Shown in pieces: positions 59,016 to 64,000 of a stretch of DNA of 64,000 nt. Source of the DNA: Corynespora cassiicola (lineage: Eukaryota > Ascomycota > Dothideomycetes > Pleosporales > Corynesporascaceae); assembly GCA_022059125.1 (NCBI GenBank), contig JAEUWY010000002.1:2728001-2792000 (forward strand), read 5' to 3'. The position numbers and the translations under genes are program-made. Below the pieces are notes generated by a model. The model was given only the letters and a program-made list of their open reading frames with translations. It made no database searches and had not been told where the DNA came from. Position 1 is the stretch's first letter; each line of letters opens with the position of its first letter.

Positions 59016-60152
59016 ATGCCTCGCAATCTCTCCTACATTCCGGCAAAACTTGTATTGTCGCGACGAATTGCTGCTAGCCATCTTCAATGGCAAAAGGAAA
59101 ATGGATTCAAAGATGAACAATTAGGCCAGATTCTCGGTGCAGTGGACTATTATCGTTTCATTAGTGATCATAGGTCCTCAAAGCCAATAACCGATGCGTC
59201 ACATTCTTCTCATGGTTCCTTGTCGCCCAAGACAGCGAACGCATGTCAGCATAAAATCCATCCCTCGGATAACCGAAAGCTACTCCACTGTCCAGTGTGC
59301 TCAGTACACATGTGTCTCAGGCTGCTAGAGGATATTACTGAAGCCTGGAACGACCATGCGAGTCCCTGCAGGTCCTTTGCTTCACCGCGTGTGCAAAGCC
59401 AAAATATTTGGTTTGCCATGTCTTGGAGGTTCGCGCGACTTGAGCTGAGCAAGCTTGTCGAGGCTAACAGAGCTGCAGCCGAAGCAGAAAAGGTATGGGC
59501 CAAAAGCAATGGCAACAGTGATGAATATGAAGCACATTCTGCCACAAAAGCGCTGTGGATGGCGGAGAATTTCGTTTTCTACCCTGGAAATAACGATACG
59601 ACGATCATTAGCCCAGCCCCTCGGTCACAAAAAGCAACAAAAACAGTCAGGTTCACTCCTGATACAAGCCTGGGGCCCACGAGTCGATCTACACATGTGT
59701 ATCAACGACTGCATGCTTCTTATCGTGCCGGTAGGTATGCACCCAAACATAAAGCAGGCCATCTCGACACAAGCTTCTCAGCAGACTTGCTCTACATGGT
59801 TGGCCAGTATAAAGTATTGAAAGTAGCGCGAGTCGAAGAGGGACAGAAACGCGACTTGAGGCAGGAGGAGTTTCCTTCCCATCACGAAGGACTTGCCTTT
59901 TGCCATGAGCTTTGGGGCAAGATGGAATCATTCTACGTCAAATCAATGAAGAATGCTTCCCGAGAAGTTCTTGACAACATTTTGAAACATTTGAAGGAGG
60001 GAGATGGCATAGTAATCTGGGTTGGGAAGAATACTGGCAAAGTTCAAGATATTGAGGTTGTAGAGATGGACACGGGCATTTACGAGGCCTTTGAGCAACT
60101 CGAAATGGGCTGGACTTCGCTTACAGCAAGCTATGAAGCACTCAGTATTTGA
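59016..60152 (+). CDS. Hypothetical protein with HCPVC motif, paralogue of the next gene
   Basis: This is a single open frame of 378 aa with no signal peptide or membrane segment. Residues of about 75-105 carry CQHKIHPSDNRKLLHCPVC followed by VHMCLRLLEDI, a Cys/His cluster (C-x-H-x2-H-x9-H-C-x2-C) that could bind zinc. A helical part follows (ARLELSKLVEANRAAAEAEK), then a Ser/Thr/Pro linker with VRFTPDTS and the block YRAGRYAPKHKAGHLDTSF. The gene at 60699 shares the order: HCPVC, VE(K)...E, SFASN, YVPGRYACPSEDGWHDSS. The two are tandem paralogues of a lineage-specific family whose function I do not know. The open frame, composition and paralogy support a real gene. Confidence 0.7.
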   Translation: MPRNLSYIPAKLVLSRRIAASHLQWQKENGFKDEQLGQILGAVDYYRFISDHRSSKPITDASHSSHGSLSPKTANACQHKIHPSDNRKLLHCPVCSVHMCLRLLEDITEAWNDHASPCRSFASPRVQSQNIWFAMSWRFARLELSKLVEANRAAAEAEKVWAKSNGNSDEYEAHSATKALWMAENFVFYPGNNDTTIISPAPRSQKATKTVRFTPDTSLGPTSRSTHVYQRLHASYRAGRYAPKHKAGHLDTSFSADLLYMVGQYKVLKVARVEEGQKRDLRQEEFPSHHEGLAFCHELWGKMESFYVKSMKNASREVLDNILKHLKEGDGIVIWVGKNTGKVQDIEVVEMDTGIYEAFEQLEMGWTSLTASYEALSI

Positions 60153-60698
60153 AGAGATTATTTTTTGAGATTCTAGTTGTAATATATGGGACGGATTAGG
60201 AACCTAAGCTATGTCCAAGCAGTCATGTGAATATATCAAACATCCTAAGACAGTCTCCTTCCAAAATGCCTGACCTATCAAGTATCGCTTATTTAATTTT
60301 GTATCTCTATACTTTCATGTTAATTGAGTAAACTGTAGGTTTTTGCGAGAGCTGGTTGTGTTTAAAAAAACTCAAGCCGCATATCAGTTCTTTTCTAAAA
60401 AAAAAAACATTATTGCCACCTGTGAGAAGTACCCCGGAGTTTTCGGCAGGTGTTTAGTGAAACAAATGTGAACAGAATTTGTGAATGAGTCTGTAACAGA
60501 ATGCGCCAAACATTTCGCTGGCCATTGCACGTGGTTGCTCACAACGCATTCACTTGTTAACAACACGTGGAAAATGAACAATGCTTAAGCTGGGCCCTAG
60601 TACACATCTTTTATAAACTCCCGTTTGGAAATAGCATTATTCCTCAGCTACCAACACTCACAACACATGGATATCCAGAATATTCCCGGGAAGCCAGA
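60153..60698. other. Intergenic; promoter of the second HCPVC paralogue
   Basis: The stretch contains an A run at about 60,400 and TATAAA at 60612-60617, 82 bp before the ATG at 60699. The in-frame ATG at 60567 lies upstream of this TATA and encodes no conserved residues, which is why I start the next gene at 60699. Confidence 0.5.
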
Positions 60699-62099
60699 AT
60701 GAATTTTCGTTGGCTGCAGAATCATGTGCCATCCGTGCATTCATCAATCGCGAATCCGACACCAGCCTCTGGGTACGCATCCATCAGGCCCACGCTTCGC
60801 CAAGCTACAGTCTCTGAATATCACAATGCTCGCGCCAGCACAAGCGATGCTAATCTTAACAGTACTGTAACAAGCTTGAATGGGACACGCAAGCGCCCAA
60901 GCGTCTCAGCAAAAATCGTGTTCAAGGACAGTGAGGATGTGAACAAATTTCTCTACTGGCTAAGAAAGCGAAAAAATATGGCGAATGTCACCCTTGAGAC
61001 GGCCCCCTTTCCTACAGCGACCGAATACAACGAGTTCATTGGTTGGATGTCCCCCAAGTCGGACTCGGTCCGCCATCCTTGCAATCACCTACGCCATCCG
61101 TGGGACAAGATCAACCCTATCCATTGCCCCGTGTGTACCGTGGAGATGCATATCAATTTGGTGGAGCTAATATTTTCGAGGATGCAAGAGGCTCAAGGGT
61201 CAAAGAAGCTGCAGGATCAGTTGCTAGCGGGATGGCGATTCGCCAAGTCCTCACTGGCTAACCATCTCATCAATGTGGAGAAGCTGGCCGAAAAGGAAAA
61301 AGAGTGGGAGAGAACGAATGCGGATATTAATACCAAAGATGCTTACTCTCATGCTCATGCTCTGACTGTTGCCGGCAAAGCTTCCGACAGACACCTTGCT
61401 GAGCTCCACGTCACGTCAACTGAACTAGTTCCCAAGAAGGTCGATACGTCCCAGAGCGACATTAGCGTGTCATTTGCTAGCAATTTGGCCATGCCATCAG
61501 CAGAGACAAGCCGCCCATCGCAGCTTTACTGCCGCAATAGTCAGACATATGTCCCTGGCAGATATGCGTGCCCTTCAGAAGATGGGTGGCATGATAGCTC
61601 ACTCATGGACTCGCTATACACCTCCATCACCCAGTGCCAATTGTTCTTGATAGACACCCCAAGCGATGTGCCGATTTCCGGAACCCACCAAATGAAGTCT
61701 TTGGGCTTAGTCACTGATTACAAGTACCAGGACAAATTGCTGGCACATCTTCGAGATCTAGGCCGTCACTGCAACAAGAGCAAAAAAGAGTTGCTCTGGA
61801 CAATGATGCATTCATCTGACTCCGTTGCAGTGTCCAAGCCAAGGTCGTTCTCGATTGGAAGGGAGGTTGTGGTAAAGTTCTCCGACGTACGGCTTTTTGT
61901 CAGACAGGATACTGGCGATGACATTGGCATCACTCGAAAAGAGTCGGAGATGGCGGCTGACGGATTGCAGCACCAGGTTACACATGTGTTGCGGAACCCG
62001 TCGGTCGAATTAAAGGCCAAGAGGGAGGAATATATCAGACGAGGCTTCATGAAGCGGTGGAGGGATGTGGAGAATAAATCTTTACCAACCTGGAGATAG
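60699..62099 (+). CDS. Hypothetical protein with HCPVC motif, second paralogue
   Basis: A single frame of 466 aa starts at MNFRWLQNHVPSV, chosen because the TATA box lies between it and the earlier ATG at 60567. The N-terminal third is Ser/Thr-rich, then EDVNKFLYWLRKRKNMANV. The Cys/His cluster CNHLRHPWDKINPIHCPVC matches that of its neighbour, followed by helices (LLAGWRFAKSSLANHLINVE, KLAEKEKEWERTN) and the block YVPGRYACPSEDGWHDSSL. The C-terminus has a charged stretch (KAKREEYIRRGFMKRWRDVE). No enzyme motif is visible. It lies head to tail with the first paralogue, 546 bp apart, so a tandem duplication followed by strong divergence is likely. Confidence 0.72.
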   Translation: MNFRWLQNHVPSVHSSIANPTPASGYASIRPTLRQATVSEYHNARASTSDANLNSTVTSLNGTRKRPSVSAKIVFKDSEDVNKFLYWLRKRKNMANVTLETAPFPTATEYNEFIGWMSPKSDSVRHPCNHLRHPWDKINPIHCPVCTVEMHINLVELIFSRMQEAQGSKKLQDQLLAGWRFAKSSLANHLINVEKLAEKEKEWERTNADINTKDAYSHAHALTVAGKASDRHLAELHVTSTELVPKKVDTSQSDISVSFASNLAMPSAETSRPSQLYCRNSQTYVPGRYACPSEDGWHDSSLMDSLYTSITQCQLFLIDTPSDVPISGTHQMKSLGLVTDYKYQDKLLAHLRDLGRHCNKSKKELLWTMMHSSDSVAVSKPRSFSIGREVVVKFSDVRLFVRQDTGDDIGITRKESEMAADGLQHQVTHVLRNPSVELKAKREEYIRRGFMKRWRDVENKSLPTWR

Positions 62100-62583
62100 A
62101 TGGTACACAAATAGTGAACATGGGATGGCCAACAGTAGATTTTAATAAAGTAGTCATTACGGAATGAGAGATGGATGAAATGCAAAGGTGGGGATTGATG
62201 ATGAAATGGGATGAGGCCGGGCCGGCCCGAGGGGTTTCAGATGGGGTCCCTGCGGCACGTGACTCGACCATCCCACCTTTCCAGGAACACCACGCTCTAT
62301 GAACGTCTACCTGCATGCTTACCTTGGTACATGTCCGTCAGCCACCACAAACGACCCAGAGAGCGCATTTCCGTGATTGCATGCATGTAGCGGCTGATCT
62401 CAGCCGATCTTTGATAGCGATAGGATGAACTAACGCGACCCCTCTTCGCAGCATGCTGCCATCTTCCCCCATTCGGGCAGGTTTACGCCCAGCTTATCGT
62501 CAACAGATCCCGCGCAATGTATATTGAGCCCTCGGTGTGCCCCCAAGGTCTTCTGCCGCTCGTCTCGAAATTCCTTCGACTCA
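62100..62583. other. Intergenic; promoter of the monooxygenase
   Basis: No coding motif is seen. The frame of the next gene opens upstream at 62524 with TTG, but without ATG or conserved sequence. Confidence 0.55.
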
Positions 62584-63894
62584 ATGTCTCCCGCCACCAT
62601 CACTCCAACTCTTCCGATTGCCATTGTCGGCGGTGGCCTGGGAGGCCTTGCGCTTGCAATCGGCCTGCGCAAACACGGCATAGACTTTCGCATCTACGAA
62701 GCCGCATCCGAGTTTTCTGAAATAGGCGCCGGGGTTGCTTTTGGTCCCAATTCGACGCGTGCGCTCGGTCTCATCCATCCCGCGCTCCTGGAAGGCTACA
62801 AGCAGCATGCGACCTACAACGAGAACCCCGACCACGAACACACGTTTCTCTCGGTACGCTGGGGCATGAATGAGCGGAGAGAAGGTGGGAGCAAGGCAGG
62901 CGACCTTATATGGCATATGAAGGACAAATGGGATCCGCAGAGTGCAAAGAAGCTAGGCGTAAAGACTCGCAGCTGCATCCACAGAGCCAGGCTCCTCGAT
63001 ACCCTTGTTGGACTCCTCCCAGAGGGCGTGACGCATTTCCGCAAAAGTTTCGAGAGTCTGATCGAATTGGCCGATGGTACGATTGAGCTGCGCTTTGCTG
63101 ATGGGACAACGGCTCACGTCGGCGCCGTCGTCGGCTGCGACGGCATCAAGAGCAGGATGCGCGAAATCGTGTGTGCAAGTAGTGGTGTCAATGCCAGCCC
63201 ATCCTATGTCGGTGAATGCGCATTCCGTGCAATGGTGCCACGAGCCGCGGCAATCGAAGCCTTGGGCCCTGAATTGGCAGGCAATGGACAGATATTCTGT
63301 GGATATGGTGCGTACATTGTCACTTATCCCGTCGAACGCGGCGAGTTTGTCAACATGGTCGCTATCCCACATGATGAAGGTGAATCCTGGGCTTGGCAGT
63401 CGTCCGAGTGGACTGTGCCAACCACTGCCGACGAGTTTCTGCGGCATTTCCAGGGCTGGGACCTTCCGCACATTGAGCTCATAAGGCAGTACTGCACCCC
63501 TCAGCGATGGGCGTTGTTCAACGTCAAGCATTCTGCTCCGTACTATCAAGGCCGCATTTGCCTCATGGGCGACAGCGCCCATGCAACTACACCACATCTG
63601 GGAGCAGGTGCAGGTATGGCCATGGAGGATGCCTACGTCCTTAGTAATCTCATCGCCCATGCTCACGGCTCCACCGACATTGGGAATGCTTTCAAAGCAT
63701 ACGACACCGTGCGACGGCCCCGCACCCAGCAATTAATTGAGAACAGCAGACTTGCGGGGCTCGCGACCGACTTTCTCCTGCCCGGCGTCGATGATTCTGC
63801 AGACGCTTTGCAAGAAAAGTATGAAGCATGGTACAAGTGGCTTTGGCACGAAGACCTCGTGGCTCAATTAGATAGTGCAAAGAGACTTGTCTAG
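62584..63894 (+). CDS. FAD-dependent monooxygenase, salicylate-hydroxylase-like
   Basis: This intronless frame of 436 aa starts at the ATG for MSPATITPTLPIAIVGGGLG. The FAD-binding signatures of group A flavin monooxygenases are in order: GGGLGGLALAIGLRKHG near residue 15, GCDGIKSRMRE (the DG motif) at about residue 185, and GRICLMGDSAHATTPHLGAG (the GD motif) at about residue 325, then EDAYVLSNLI. Such enzymes use NAD(P)H and O2 to hydroxylate aromatic rings; salicylate-hydroxylase-like members act on plant phenolics or in secondary metabolism. The substrate cannot be told, and no biosynthetic partner is visible before the window ends. All motifs are intact. Confidence 0.9.
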   Translation: MSPATITPTLPIAIVGGGLGGLALAIGLRKHGIDFRIYEAASEFSEIGAGVAFGPNSTRALGLIHPALLEGYKQHATYNENPDHEHTFLSVRWGMNERREGGSKAGDLIWHMKDKWDPQSAKKLGVKTRSCIHRARLLDTLVGLLPEGVTHFRKSFESLIELADGTIELRFADGTTAHVGAVVGCDGIKSRMREIVCASSGVNASPSYVGECAFRAMVPRAAAIEALGPELAGNGQIFCGYGAYIVTYPVERGEFVNMVAIPHDEGESWAWQSSEWTVPTTADEFLRHFQGWDLPHIELIRQYCTPQRWALFNVKHSAPYYQGRICLMGDSAHATTPHLGAGAGMAMEDAYVLSNLIAHAHGSTDIGNAFKAYDTVRRPRTQQLIENSRLAGLATDFLLPGVDDSADALQEKYEAWYKWLWHEDLVAQLDSAKRLV

Positions 63895-64000
63895 GGCAAA
63901 GATCTGGTTTACAGATCGGCAATCTTACTCGACTTGAACCATGTCCGACGCCCTGTTCCGATAAGCGACAAGTCATGACACAATCTCTGGGGGCTGACAA

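Noticed and set aside
60567..60698. Upstream ATG extension of the second HCPVC gene
   Set aside because: A TATA box at 60612-60617 lies between this ATG and the one at 60699, and the 44 extra residues share nothing with the paralogue.
1..64000. CRISPR arrays, riboswitches, tRNA or rRNA genes
   Set aside because: None was found by eye; CRISPR is not expected in a fungal nuclear genome, and no convincing tRNA A/B box pair was noticed.

Overview
The window is nuclear DNA of a filamentous ascomycete (Pezizomycotina, most like a Dothideomycete). The evidence is short GT-AG introns of about 45-95 nt with CTRAY-type branch sites, typical fungal families (TRI12-type transporter, deuterolysin, M28 peptidase, Aur1/Ipt1-like PAP2 protein, CorA-like protein), and a long A+T-rich island that looks like transposon DNA decayed by repeat-induced point mutation (RIP). 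All exon models below were joined by hand from splice signals and checked for a continuous reading frame.

Left arm (1-14.9 kb), conserved or housekeeping genes: a secreted/membrane Ecm33-like repeat protein (+), a six-exon TRI12-family MFS transporter (-), a small DUF7704-like membrane protein (+), a PAP2/Aur1-Ipt1-like membrane enzyme (+), mitochondrial ribosomal protein mL50 (-) and actin-related protein Arp6 (-).

Middle (14.9-37.2 kb), a nested set of four transposons that splits a host gene. A Tc1/mariner (Fot1/pogo-like) element of about 1.8 kb with terminal inverted repeats and a TA target duplication sits inside the first exon of a fungal gene. It was entered by Ty3/gypsy element A (367-bp LTRs, TSD CTTAT). 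Element A was entered by Ty3/gypsy element B (206-bp LTRs, TSD ATTAC). All three are RIP-degraded. Separately, a young chromovirus, element C (370-bp LTRs with no difference seen by eye, TSD TAAAA, Gag and Pol open), entered the DNA transposon. Element C carries an extra antisense ORF for a Zn2Cys6-like coiled-coil protein and a perfect U UUU UUA slippery heptamer at the gag-pol junction.

Right of the island (37.2-50.1 kb) is accessory DNA: the 3' part of the split gene, a CorA-like two-helix membrane protein, a 523-aa kinase-like protein (K1), a second decayed copy of the split gene, and K2, a 1,922-aa protein with an N-terminal domain, a kinase, a von Willebrand A domain and a long C-terminal region. 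The two broken-gene copies and two kinases look like a duplicated module. It recalls fast-evolving fungal signalling or self-recognition loci, but that function is inference.

Right end (50.8-64 kb): secreted M28 aminopeptidase, deuterolysin (M35) and type-B carboxylesterase, two neighbouring lineage-specific paralogues with a conserved HCPVC motif, and an FAD-dependent aromatic-ring-hydroxylase-like monooxygenase.
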